Assembly (NCBI RefSeq): GCF_013240295.1
Contig: NZ_JABETK010000003.1
Span: 558,001 to 622,000, forward strand
Length of the DNA: 64,000 nt
Direction of reading: 5' to 3'
Source of the DNA: Neoaquamicrobium sediminum
Lineage (GTDB): Bacteria > Pseudomonadota > Alphaproteobacteria > Rhizobiales > Rhizobiaceae
In this document: positions 27,278 to 36,597 of the stretch, one piece after another
Position numbering within the stretch: position 1 is the stretch's first letter
Layout of the letters: each line of letters opens with the position of its first letter
The notes under the pieces: model-generated
The model's database searches: none
Told to the model about the DNA's origin: nothing
The model's input: only the letters and a program-made list of their open reading frames with translations
Made by a program: the position numbers and the translations under genes

Positions 27278-30200
27278 ATGACCGACGTGACTCATCCCGC
27301 GCCCGCATTTTCCCTTAGAGAAGCCGCCCAGTTGGCTATGGATAGGTTTGGCATCGGTGGTCGTGTCACAGTCCTGGATAGTGAGCGCGACCAGAATTTC
27401 AAGCTCTCACACGATGACGGCTCGCAGTGGATCCTCAAGATTGTCAACGCCAGCGAACCAGTTTCGGAGTGCGAGTTCCAAGTCGCATTGCTTGACCATC
27501 TCGCGCGAAACAACCCCGATGTCGCCGCACCCCGACTGACGATCTCGCAAAACGGCACGCCGCTGGCCGACGCGATAAGTGATGCCGGCGAACGTCACGC
27601 GGTCCGCCTTGTGACGTGGTTGCCCGGACTGCCCATGGCCATGTCAGGGCGAACCCCTGCGCTTCTCGAAAATCTTGGCCGTGCGCTTGGCCGACTTGAC
27701 AGTGCACTTCAGGGCTTCATCCATCCTGGCGCATTGCGTACGTTCGACTGGGACATCCGCGAAGCCGGTGCGGCGCGTCAGCGTCTCCACCATATCTCTG
27801 ATGTGGCAGATCGTGCGCTTGTGCGTGGCCTGCTCGATCACTTCGATGCCGCGGTCGCGCCGCATCTTGCGGGATTGCGTGCCCAGGTCATTCATAACGA
27901 TGCCAATGACTGGAATGTCCTCGTCGACGAGGACAACCATGAGCGCATCGCCGGCATAATCGATTTCGGCGACGCGCTTTACTCACCTCTGATCGCTGAG
28001 GTGGCCGTTGCCTGCGCCTACTCCATTCTCGATGTCGAAGACCCGATCGGCGCTGCTGCAACCTTGGTTGCCGGCTTCCACGCCGAGTATCCGCTGCGCG
28101 AGGAGGAGCTTGACGTCCTGTTCGACCTCATCGCGATGCGCCTGGTAATCTCCGTTACGCTGTCGGCGCAGCGCAAGGAGAAGTCCGCCGACAATCCCTA
28201 TCTTGCTATCTCCGAGGCCCCGGCCTGGCGGCTGCTCCGCCGCTTTGGCGCCATGAACCGCAGGTTCGCCACGTCCATCCTACGCAACGCCTGCGGATTC
28301 GAAGCTACACCGGGCGCCCGGGCCGTAGTCGCCTGGATCGAGGCCAACAGGAAAAGCCTTGCGCCGGTCCTCGATCGTCACCCGGCAACCCAGGTCAAGG
28401 CGCTGGTGCCCTACGGCGATCCGGCCCATCCGATGACCGTCACCTCGGCCGCCCGGCAGCCCGACAAGGCCACCGCCTGGTGGGACGCCTGGTGTGCCGA
28501 ACACGGCATCGAACTTGGCATCGGCCCATGGGGTGAGGCGCGCACGGTTTACACGTCCGATATCTTCTGTTCGCGTTTCATCGAGGGCGCCCGCCGGGTC
28601 CATCACCTTGGCCTCGACCTGTTTTTGCAGGCTGGCACAAAGTCTACACGCCGCTCCCCGGCACCGTCAGAAGCGTGGAAATCGAGGAAGACCCACTCGG
28701 CTATGGCTGTCTCATAGAACTGGAACACAGACCTGACGGCTGCCCGCCCTTCGTCACACTGTGGGGCCACATGGCACATGAGGCGATGGCGCGCCTAAAG
28801 CCGGGCGAGAAGCTGCAAGCCGGCGCGCTCGTCGGCGAAATGGGAGCGCCAGTGGAAAACGGAGGGTGGGCGCCGCACCTGCACCTCCAGATATCGACCG
28901 ACCTCAATCTCTCCGCCCGCGATATACTGGGTGTCGGCGAGGCGCGATATCTCAATGTTTGGGGCGAGCTGTTTCCGGATGCAGCAACGCTCGCCGGCAT
29001 ACCCCCGAGACCTTTGTTCAGACAGGTCGGACGCGCCCCGAGATCGTCGCCGCGCGCAGGACGTCGCTCTTGCCTAATCTGTCGATCTCCTATTCCGAGC
29101 CGATCAAGTTCGTGCGCGGCGAGGGCGCCTGGCTGATCGACGACCGAGGCCGCGCCTATCTCGACTGTTTCAACAATGTCTGCCATCTCGGCCACGCCCA
29201 CCCAGACATAGTCGAGGCCATCTGCACCCAATCAGCGAGGCTCAACACCAACACGCGCTACCTGCACGACGCCGTTGTCACCTACGCCGAGCGGCTGACA
29301 GCAACCTTACCGGAGGGCTTGTCGGTCGCCTCATTCGCCTGCTCCGGCAGCGAGGCCAATTCGCTCGCGCTGCGCATGGCACGCACCATGACCGGGAGTA
29401 ATGATGCGCTGGTGCTCGACTGGGCATATCACGGCACCACCCAGGAACTGATCGACCTCAGCCCGTACAAATACAAGCGCAAGGGCGGCAAGGGCAAGCC
29501 GGCGCATGTCTTCGAGGCGGCCATTCCCGATAGCTACCGTGCGCCGTTGGACTGGCCGGTGGAGGAGTATGCCTTACGCTTTGCCGAAAGCATTGGCGAA
29601 CAGATCGAAACGATGCGCAAGCAGGGCCGCGCGCCAGCCTTCTTTATCGCGGAATCCATCCCCAGCGTCGCTGGCCAGGTCATTCTGCCCGAGGGTTACC
29701 TCCGCGAAGTCTACAGGATGGTCCGCGCTGTTGGCGGTTTATGCATCGCCGATGAGGTGCAGGTCGGCTTCGGTCGTGTTGGCAGCCACTGGTGGGCTTT
29801 TGAGATGCAAGGCGTGGTTCCCGACATTGTCACCATGGGTAAGCCCATAGGCAACGGCCACCCGATGTCGGCGCTGGTCACCACGCGCGAGATCGCCGAT
29901 CGGTTCAACAATGGCATGGAATACTTCAACACTTTCGGCGGCAACCCGGTGTCGTGCGCTGCGGGTCTTGCCGTGCTCGACGTTATCGAGCGGGATCGCC
30001 TTCGCGACAACGCCGCCGCGATCGGTGCCTACCTCGTCGCCCGTTTCAGGGCGATGCAACAGCGCTATGAGGTCATCGGCGACGTCAGGGGGCAGGGCCT
30101 GTTCCTCGGTATCGAGCTGGTTAACAACCGCAAAACGAAGGAGCCTGCCACTGCCTTCGCCCGCAAGGTCAATGAGGGGGCCAAGGTGCGCGGCGTCTTG

Positions 30201-30332
30201 ATCGGCACCGAGGGACCGCAAGACAACGTGCTTAAGATGCGTCCGCCAATGGTCTTCAGCCGTGCTGATGCGGATCATCTTATTGAAGTGTTAGAGGACA
30301 CTTTCGCCATGGTATCAGCCGAAGGCGCTTAG
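27278..30332 (+). CDS. APH-type kinase / M23 peptidase / class III aminotransferase fusion (frameshifted twice)
   Basis: About 1019 residues when three frames are joined. Domain 1 (roughly 25-300) is an aminoglycoside-phosphotransferase-like kinase with VIHNDANDWNVLVDED and GIIDFGDA. Domain 2 (about 440-560) is M23-like with all zinc-type residues: HHLGLDLF, WGHMAHEAM and APHLHLQIS. Domain 3 (about 590-1010) is a PLP class III aminotransferase fold with CSGSEANSLALRMAR, IADEVQVGFGRVG and MGKPIGNGHPM (Lys). Human hydroxylysine kinase and phosphohydroxylysine or phosphoethanolamine phospho-lyase have the same kinase and class III folds, so a kinase plus phospho-lyase pair is inferred. Breaks: A3 run at 28639-28641 and C5 run at 29002-29006; adding one base to each restores the frame. 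Confidence 0.82.
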
Positions 30333-30472
30333 CAGGCCCGTGCAGTATTCGCGCGCGTTGCGACATGTCACTTCCCGTCAGGGCGTTTATTCTGCCCCAA
30401 GGTATCTCCGTTCCAATCCCGATCATGCGCGAGAGGTATTCCTCACAGGTTTCCCGTTATTCGGTAGTTCAT

Positions 30473-30690
30473 TCTGGGAGCCCCATCGAAACGGTGCCAA
30501 ATGAACCAGCATGATAGATAAGAGGCTTCCGTGACGTGTAATGGGCAATATCGCGAATCACGCCTACGATGATCGTGTGGGTGCCGCCATCGAAGATTCG
30601 GTCAACAATGCAGCGCGCGTGGCGCTTGCCCGCCGTCTTGCCGTGATCACGCACGCAATGCTGCCTGACGGCACTTTGTTCGAAGCATGA
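30473..30690 (-). pseudogene. Flavin reductase domain remnant
   Basis: The minus-strand frame encodes GKTAGKRHARCIVDRIFDGG, THTIIVGVIRDIA and KPLIYHAGSFGTV, which resemble the C-terminal part of flavin-reductase-like (monooxygenase component B) domains with the GxHTI and PLIYHxGxFG pattern. The N-terminal half is missing and no start with a ribosome binding site is seen. It looks like a decayed gene between the aminotransferase fusion and the two-component cluster. Confidence 0.5.
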
Positions 30691-31010
30691 GGTGAGGTAG
30701 ATTCCATATGCCAGCGGTGAAGCCGGAAAGCTGATCCGAGGGCGGTGTCCCGAGAGGGAACGCAGGGACGAACGATCTGCGAAGGTAACCAGATGGGCCA
30801 ACGAGCCCGCTTTGAGTCAATGCAACGTTCGGCCTTGTGAAACCCGATACAGCACGACAGCTGCTCGCAGCCGTCAGTGCGGACAGATCCTTGAAACCCT
30901 CAAGGGAAACACCGCAAGCTCTGCAAAATACAGATCTGGACCCTAGCAAGTGGTCGTCGTCGGCGACCGTATCTGCAATTGTTTCGCCATCTGTTAGCCA
31001 CCGATCGATT
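30691..31010. other. Intergenic stretch with an IS-end-like motif
   Basis: No gene recognised. TCTGGACCCTAG at 30935-30946 equals the last 12 bases of the IS427-type right end at 6821-6832. No transposase remnant is next to it. Confidence 0.35.
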
Positions 31011-32039
31011 TCATTGCCGACGGGGCGAGGGGCGTAGCGACCCGCAGTCCGGCACGGGCGGCGCGAAGTCCTCACAACCGCAGCACTGTGTCGGTGGGAC
31101 TGACAGAATCAATGCCACCAGTTCCGCCTGCCTTTGCACCCCGGTCTTGGAGAAGATGTTTCGCAGATGGAAGGCGACGGTCGTACCCGAGATCGCCAAC
31201 CGGTCTGCGATCTGGCTGCGGCGCAACCCTTCGGCCAACAAACACGCGACCTGGGCTTCCATCGGCGTCAGGCCGAACAACTGGCCAAGGGTCGCAGTGT
31301 TCATAGGGGGCTTGCTGTCTGTGCCGCTCAGTATCAGCATGGCGACCGCCTCATCATGGTGCGAGTGCGCTGGCAGCGACATCCCGATAAGCACGAGCCG
31401 GCACCCATCGTCCAAGCGCAACCCCGTGGGGGCCATCCCTTTACCCGGGGCCAACCCTGCGATCAACGCGGACAGCTTCCGGCCATTTTCGCCGCTGGCG
31501 GTAATACGCCCACTCAGCGAGATTCCGGCCGCGCCCGACAAGTTTTGGGCGAGAGGGTTGGCATGGACCACGCCGCCATTGGCGTCGAGCAGCACCACGC
31601 CAAGAGCCAAGCGGTCGAGGGCGGTCAGGCCGGACCGGTCTCCCGGCATTTCGCGCAACCTTTGCATCCGGTTCAGGCGCGCTTCAACGGTGGCACGAAG
31701 CAGGTCGTAATCAATGGGCTTGGTCACATAATCGTCGGCCCCCGCCATGCGCCCATCGATTACCTGCTGGCGCGAGGACAGGGCAGTCAGAAAGACAAAG
31801 GGCACGTCATCAAGATCGGGTCTCGTCCGGCGCAAATGGGACATGAACCTCTTGCCGTCCATGCCGGGCATCAGGATGTCACAGAGGATCAGATCGGGGC
31901 GCTGCCTTTCCAGACAGGCCAGCGCCTCGCGCGCATCTCCGGCGGCGCTCACGATGTAACCGGCCTCGTGCAGTTCGAAGGCGATGTCGTCGCGCAGGGA
32001 TGGTTCATCCTCGACACACAGGATCAGTGGCGCGGTCAT
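31011..32039 (-). CDS. Response regulator with PAS-like middle and LuxR-type DNA-binding domain
   Basis: 342 residues. Receiver domain: CVEDEPS, Asp54 in LILCDILMPGMDG, FLTALSS and DDYVTKPIDY. The middle (about 135-240) has a PAS-like strand pattern (LDRLALGVVLLDANGGVVHA). The C-terminal LuxR helix-turn-helix reads LTPMEAQVACLLAEGLRRSQ and IADRLAISGTTVAFHLRNIF. A Cys-rich tail (TQCCGCEDFAPPVPDC) is unusual. It overlaps the kinase gene (ATGA) and should be its partner; the divergent operon starting at 33989 is the likely target. Confidence 0.9.
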   Translation of the reverse strand: MTAPLILCVEDEPSLRDDIAFELHEAGYIVSAAGDAREALACLERQRPDLILCDILMPGMDGKRFMSHLRRTRPDLDDVPFVFLTALSSRQQVIDGRMAGADDYVTKPIDYDLLRATVEARLNRMQRLREMPGDRSGLTALDRLALGVVLLDANGGVVHANPLAQNLSGAAGISLSGRITASGENGRKLSALIAGLAPGKGMAPTGLRLDDGCRLVLIGMSLPAHSHHDEAVAMLILSGTDSKPPMNTATLGQLFGLTPMEAQVACLLAEGLRRSQIADRLAISGTTVAFHLRNIFSKTGVQRQAELVALILSVPPTQCCGCEDFAPPVPDCGSLRPSPRRQ

Positions 32040-33373
32040 GCGACGTCATCCTTCGGCAGGTAAAGCGCGGCTGTCAGGCCTCCCCCGTCACGCTGCGTCA
32101 AGGTCACGTCTCCTCCCTGTATTCGCGCCAGATCGCGCGCAAGCGTCAGCCCCAATCCGGAGCCGGGCAAAGTCTCGTGCCCGCTGCCTCGGTAGAACCT
32201 GTCAAAAGCACGCTCAATCTCTTCGGGCGACATACCCCTCCCTCTGTCCTCGATCCGACAGACGATGCAGTCCCGCGACTGAAAAACACTCACATCGACG
32301 CGGCAATCGGGCGGAGAATACAAGAGCGCATTGCGCAGGAGGTTGGACAGAATTTCGGCGGTCAGCATCGGATCGCACAGCGCGACAGTTGGTTCTGTTT
32401 GCACCGACTGCCGAATACGGGCCGGGTCGCGGTCCCACGCCGTCGCCATCAGGTCATCAATGACTGAAGATACAAGATCGTTTAGGTCATGGGCGCGCAG
32501 GCTAGGAAGAACCGCATCGCGTTCCAGCCGGGACATCATCAATGCGGTATCTGTCAACTTCACGAGCCGCGCGACCGCCTCACGGGACACCGCCGCCTTT
32601 TCCGAGATCAGTTCTGGTGGAACCGGGCCGCCGCTGCGCCGCGTCAGGCGGTGCATCGCGCTGTCGATTACGGCTAGCGGCGTGCGGAACTGATGGGCAA
32701 TCAGGTCGGCGAACCGGCGGTGGTTCTCGGAAGTTTCGCGTTCGCGTTCCAGATCGCTGGCGAGCTTCTCAGCCCGCAGGTGGTCCAGCTGTCCGCTCAT
32801 CAGCCGCCTCTCACGATCGATCAGGATTGCCACCAGCCCCAATCCCGCTACAGCAGCCCCCAGCACTGACATCAGCGCAAGCAAATGCAGGTGCTTCAGG
32901 CTGTCCAGGCGCGTGGCCTGACTCTGCCATTCATGGGACATCACCAGACTCGCCTTGGTCCTTAGTGCAGCGACCAGCGCCGTGACATGTGCCCGCAGCG
33001 CGGCCGGATCGGCACCTTGCGCGGGGTCAAGCGCCAGAAGCCCACTGCGCCAGCGTGCAAGTGTTTCGGACACTCCCGCATTCTCGAGAAAGCGACGTTG
33101 CGGCCCTTCTTCCAACAGCGTCAGCCGCGAAACCAATATATCAAAACGGGTCTGGATCTGTTGTGGCGCTGCCTCATCCGAGAGCGCCAGCGCAAGGTTC
33201 AAGGCCTCGATCTGCGTCTGGCCAAAGACCCAGATCATGTTCTCGGTTGCGGCAATGCGCATCTGGCGTTCCAGCACCACAAGCTGCCACGCAGCCAGCG
33301 CCAACAGGCCCAGGCAGATCGCCACCAGCCCACCAAGCCACAGATAGCGGGCCCGCCCGCCTGTGCCGGTCAT
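32036..33373 (-). CDS. Sensor histidine kinase with periplasmic domain
   Basis: 445 residues from the ATG at 33373, chosen because it overlaps the stop of the preceding gene (ATGA). Two transmembrane segments (YLWLGGLVAICLGLLALAAW and LLALMSVLGAAVAGLGLVAI) flank a helical periplasmic domain of about 140 residues. The kinase part has IAHQFRTPLAV (phospho-His), NLLRNALLYS, EDRGRGMSPEE and GSGLGLTLARDLA. It lies between the periplasmic molybdopterin-fold gene and the regulator gene in one operon, so the periplasmic protein may help sense the signal. Confidence 0.9.
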   Translation of the reverse strand: MTGTGGRARYLWLGGLVAICLGLLALAAWQLVVLERQMRIAATENMIWVFGQTQIEALNLALALSDEAAPQQIQTRFDILVSRLTLLEEGPQRRFLENAGVSETLARWRSGLLALDPAQGADPAALRAHVTALVAALRTKASLVMSHEWQSQATRLDSLKHLHLLALMSVLGAAVAGLGLVAILIDRERRLMSGQLDHLRAEKLASDLERERETSENHRRFADLIAHQFRTPLAVIDSAMHRLTRRSGGPVPPELISEKAAVSREAVARLVKLTDTALMMSRLERDAVLPSLRAHDLNDLVSSVIDDLMATAWDRDPARIRQSVQTEPTVALCDPMLTAEILSNLLRNALLYSPPDCRVDVSVFQSRDCIVCRIEDRGRGMSPEEIERAFDRFYRGSGHETLPGSGLGLTLARDLARIQGGDVTLTQRDGGGLTAALYLPKDDVA

Positions 33374-33852
33374 TGCACATGCAGCGCGACAAGCTGCCAG
33401 ACCCATCGCATGTCATACCGTATATCGGCCAGAACGCCGTGATTGTCGCGCGGATAGACGATCCAGACTGGACCCTTGTCACGCGGGGTCAGAGGCACGT
33501 CATCCATGTAAAGCGCGGCTAGAACATCAAACCGGTGAAAATCCTCGACAGGTATATCGACGACATAGTCGTTCAACGCTGTCGCGCGCACACTACTTCC
33601 CTCGGCTCCGGCATGGGCGAGGACGTCTCGCATCAGCACACCGCGGAACTCCGGCCTGCCATCTGTGACGCTGGTCGATGTCGAAAACTCATGCCAGTCC
33701 ATCGTATCGAAATCCGCGCGCGTCATCTCCACTCTGCCGTTCGTGACCGCGCCGGTCAGGGTCAGCAGGACGTCCTCGGCAGCCGCTGGTACGGCCATGA
33801 ACACAAGTGCCGTCATCAACGCGGTCTGAACGATGTGATACCGCAAGCTCAT
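33370..33852 (-). CDS. Periplasmic protein of the molybdopterin-oxidoreductase fold (no visible cofactor Cys)
   Basis: 160 residues from the ATG at 33852; the signal peptide is VQTALMTALVFMAVPAAAED. The mature protein LLTLTGAVTNGRVEMTRADF ... EFRGVLMRDVLAHAGAEG ... VVDIPVEDFHRFDVLAALYM ... PRDKGPVWIVYPRD resembles small proteins of the SUOX-like molybdopterin-binding superfamily. I see no Cys in the mature part where the catalytic enzymes ligate molybdenum, so binding rather than catalysis is likely. It is translationally coupled to the downstream kinase gene. Confidence 0.7.
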   Translation of the reverse strand: MSLRYHIVQTALMTALVFMAVPAAAEDVLLTLTGAVTNGRVEMTRADFDTMDWHEFSTSTSVTDGRPEFRGVLMRDVLAHAGAEGSSVRATALNDYVVDIPVEDFHRFDVLAALYMDDVPLTPRDKGPVWIVYPRDNHGVLADIRYDMRWVWQLVALHVQ

Positions 33853-33914
33853 CACCACAACCCAAAATGAAAACCAGGTTCCGGACTGAACTCTATCACA
33901 GGAGACTACATGTT

Positions 33915-33934
33915 CCCCGTTCAAACGAACGGGG
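33915..33934 (+). promoter_or_regulatory. 20-bp palindrome between divergent operons
   Basis: CCCCGTTCAAACGAACGGGG: perfect 8-bp arms around AAAC, lying 63 bases from the minus-strand start at 33852 and 55 bases before the plus-strand start at 33989. It may be an operator for the LuxR-type regulator of the cluster or an attenuator-like hairpin. Unproven. Confidence 0.5.
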
Positions 33935-33988
33935 CGGCCAGTCTTGAGCAGAACTAAACTCGGAATCAAACAGCAGGAGGATCTACGC

Positions 33989-34468
33989 TTGACCATCTTC
34001 TCGACCATGCGAAGAGCGGGCATACCTGTTCTGGCCTGTCTTCTGGCGCTGCCGGCGCTGGCCGACGAGCCTGGAGGGCTGGTTACCGGCAGTTTTGGCG
34101 ATCAGCCGCTGGAGCTGACTGTTGCCCCCGAATTGTCCGGCGCGACGATCATCGGCAACTATGCCGATGCCTCCTTGCTTGCCTCACAGATGGAGGGCGA
34201 TCAGGGGCCGGTCAATCTGGAACTGACGATCAATGGCGAATTGCCCGCGCCCGGCGAAATGGCGCTGACGATCACCTTTGCGCGCGACATGGGACGGAAT
34301 TGGACCGGCGATCAGGACAGCCTGACACTGACCCTGGAGGAATTCACGCCGGGCGACGGGATTGTCGCCTTGAAGGGCACGCTCACCGGGCAAGTCAGTG
34401 GCGGCCCCTCATCCGAAACCCGGCCCGTCACCTTCAGCTTCGACACCCGGCTTGAAGAGCTTGACTGA
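33989..34468 (+). CDS. Exported protein of the VWA cluster, first gene
   Basis: 159 residues if started at the TTG at 33989, which has AGGAGG eight bases upstream; ATG at 34010 is the alternative. Signal peptide: RAGIPVLACLLALPALADE. The mature part is strand-rich and polar (GSFGDQPLELTVAPELSG, LELTINGELPAPGEMALTIT), consistent with a small beta domain. No Cys or catalytic motif visible. Followed by the next gene after one base. Function unknown. Confidence 0.7.
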   Translation: MTIFSTMRRAGIPVLACLLALPALADEPGGLVTGSFGDQPLELTVAPELSGATIIGNYADASLLASQMEGDQGPVNLELTINGELPAPGEMALTITFARDMGRNWTGDQDSLTLTLEEFTPGDGIVALKGTLTGQVSGGPSSETRPVTFSFDTRLEELD

Positions 34469-34469
34469 G

Positions 34470-35042
34470 ATGGCTGGACCCGCCTTTGCCCAAACTGCGG
34501 CCCTGCTGCTGATCGCTACGGCAACCTCAGCACTGGCCGGTGAACCGTCCAACCCGGTCTGCCACGCGGACGTCCATCGCGCCGGTAATTTTGACCTGCG
34601 ACAGATTGGTCCGCTGATCGCGGGAACGTGGACCGAAGCCGCCATCGGAACGAGTGTGGCAATAGGCGTTCAGGAGAGCACCTTCGAGATCATTTATGAT
34701 CGGAACCGCAACCGATTGTATCTGGGTTCGGACGGCATTCAGACCGAACTGGTGCCGGTTCGAGGTGGCAACAAGCCGCTGCGCTTTGACTTTGTGCGTG
34801 GCGAGGCAATGGACCCGCAGTTTTATATGTTGACTTCAACGGGTTCCGAGCCCGGCGCGGAGCCTTGGGAATGGGCGTTGGTTCAGGATTGCCAGATTGT
34901 CTCGGCGCCGCAATTCGAATGGCAATTCGGCACCGGTGCGCGGCGCTCGGACGGGATCATCAGTTTCTTCTCGGCCAATGAGGCGATGGGAACAAAACGC
35001 AATTCGGCGCGGGGCGTCCGCGAACAGCTGATCAGCCGATAG
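34470..35042 (+). CDS. Exported protein of the VWA cluster, second gene
   Basis: 190 residues from the ATG at 34470, one base after the previous stop. Signal peptide FAQTAALLLIATATSALAGE. The mature part has two Cys (NPVCHADVHR and VQDCQIVSAP), a pattern for one disulphide, and strand-forming stretches (STFEIIYDRNRNRLYLG). Unknown family. The tight spacing supports co-translation with its neighbours. Confidence 0.7.
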   Translation: MAGPAFAQTAALLLIATATSALAGEPSNPVCHADVHRAGNFDLRQIGPLIAGTWTEAAIGTSVAIGVQESTFEIIYDRNRNRLYLGSDGIQTELVPVRGGNKPLRFDFVRGEAMDPQFYMLTSTGSEPGAEPWEWALVQDCQIVSAPQFEWQFGTGARRSDGIISFFSANEAMGTKRNSARGVREQLISR

Positions 35043-35050
35043 GAATGCCA

Positions 35051-35530
35051 ATGAAGGTGCTTGTCCCGCTTGTCCTGGCCCTAGGAATCGCAACCCCCGC
35101 TGGTGCATTGGACGCCATCGGCGAGATCGGGGCAAACTTGGACGGTGAAGAACTGAACTGGCAGGTGATGCGTCAGGATGATGGCTCGGCGATGGTGCAG
35201 ATCACCGATATCGGCCCGCTGACCATGATCGAACTGCATGCACTTGGTGACGGCAGCATTTCTATCGGCCTGATCTTTCACGGCAAGCCTTCCGGAGATA
35301 CGCCGCCCGCCGGTCTGGCCATCGACATGCGGCCCGATCGCGGGGCGATGGCGGGCGCGGTCTGGGAAAGCGAGGAAGAGCCGCCGCAGATGTCGATCGA
35401 CCTGCTGGATCTTGAGGATGAAGGCCGCATCCAGGCCAGCTTTGCGGCAACCCTATGCCGCCGGGATGCCCCGGACGACTGTCGCGACGTCGAGGGGCGG
35501 ATCGACACGTCGTTGGGTGCAGGCCCATGA
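35051..35530 (+). CDS. Exported protein of the VWA cluster, third gene
   Basis: 159 residues from the ATG at 35051 (a second ATG six bases earlier is in frame). Signal peptide MKVLVPLVLALGIATPAGAL. Two Cys near the end (AATLCRRDAPDDCRD) could pair. The rest is strand-rich and acidic. The stop overlaps the start of the next gene by four bases (ATGA). Function unknown. Confidence 0.7.
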   Translation: MKVLVPLVLALGIATPAGALDAIGEIGANLDGEELNWQVMRQDDGSAMVQITDIGPLTMIELHALGDGSISIGLIFHGKPSGDTPPAGLAIDMRPDRGAMAGAVWESEEEPPQMSIDLLDLEDEGRIQASFAATLCRRDAPDDCRDVEGRIDTSLGAGP

Positions 35531-36054
35531 CACTGGCCGAGTTTCTGGCTGATCCGCTGCGCGTGACGCAAATCTCCGACAGCGTGCTGGAGATCGAGAA
35601 TCGTCCGGTCCGGCGGGCGGTGATTGCTGCGGCGGTGATATTGGTGGCGATCGCGGCGGGCCTGGCAGCCATCGGGGATGGTGCGACCGGAACGGGGATC
35701 ATCGTGCTTGCCGTGGTGGGCCTGATCGGTTGGCTCTACATGCACGAGTTGGTGCAGCTGACTCAACTGAGCCTGGACAGGCATGCCGGTCTTGTCCGGC
35801 TGCGTGTGACCACATTGCGCGGGCGGCGTGAAGAGACATTCGCACTCTCGGACCTGCACAAGCTGGAAAGCATCGCGCACTATGGCACGGCGGCAGGAAA
35901 CGATGAGACCCGGCTGGTGCTGATTTGCGGATCGGGACCAGAGCGGCGCGAGATCATAGTGCCCATGTTCCGCCCGGATCCCGAAGAGGTGGCGCATCTG
36001 ACGGGCGTCGTCAATGGCTGGCTCTCCCGCCAGGGAAAGGGAAACCCGTCATGA
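35527..36054 (+). CDS. Two-helix membrane protein with cytoplasmic beta domain (paralogue A)
   Basis: 175 residues. Two adjacent transmembrane helices (VIAAAVILVAIAAGLAAIGD and GIIVLAVVGLIGWLYMHELV) precede a soluble domain LSLDRHAGLVRLRVTTLRGR ... TFALSDLHKLESIAHYG, a PH-like strand pattern. The downstream gene encodes the same plan, so they are paralogues. Both ends overlap neighbours by ATGA. Likely part of an inner-membrane complex with the 323-residue protein; inferred. Confidence 0.7.
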   Translation: MTLAEFLADPLRVTQISDSVLEIENRPVRRAVIAAAVILVAIAAGLAAIGDGATGTGIIVLAVVGLIGWLYMHELVQLTQLSLDRHAGLVRLRVTTLRGRREETFALSDLHKLESIAHYGTAAGNDETRLVLICGSGPERREIIVPMFRPDPEEVAHLTGVVNGWLSRQGKGNPS

Positions 36055-36562
36055 GTATTGAGACGAATACGCCCGAACGACTGGAACTGGAACTGGCGAT
36101 ACCGCGCTTTATCCTGTGGTTCGTCATGCTGCCTGTCCTGCCGATCACCCTGATCGGGCTGGCCAATCTGATCGGGGAGAAATCCTGACCGCGCTGGTGC
36201 TGCTGGTCGGGCTGAACGGGGCCTTTCTCGCGGGATATATCGCCCTGTCCGAGCGCACACGGCTCAGGTTGGACGCAGGGTCGGGGCTGGTCAGCATCAT
36301 CCGGACATCGCGCCTCGTCACGCGTCAGCGGGACTATCCGCTCGAGGCGCTCGACAGTGCCGAACTTGACCGCAGCCATACCTCGCGAGAGGACCGCAGC
36401 ACCTCGAAGGTGGTTCTGGTTTTTCGCAACACCCGCCCGGCAACACGGGTTCCGTTGTCACGTTGGGGCGTATCGGGCGATGGACCTGGGCAGGTCGCCA
36501 ATGACATCAATGCCTGGCTGCGACGCCATCTCGGGGGCGAACAAGCTTCCCCCGCATCTTAA
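36051..36562 (+). CDS. Two-helix membrane protein with cytoplasmic beta domain (paralogue B, frameshifted)
   Basis: The frame starting at 36051 (MSIETNTPERLELELAIPRF) stops at 36188 after the first helix (FVMLPVLPITLIGLANLIG). The second helix (ALVLLVGLNGAFLAGYIALS) and the soluble domain (LRLDAGSGLVSIIRTSRLVT) follow in another frame to 36562. The break lies at a G4 run (36174-36177); a fifth G joins both into a 170-residue protein matching paralogue A. Overlap with the upstream gene is ATGA. I treat it as one gene with a probable sequencing error. Confidence 0.68.
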
Positions 36563-36597
36563 CCTTCAAGCTGATTGCCCCAAAAGGAACCGGAGCC

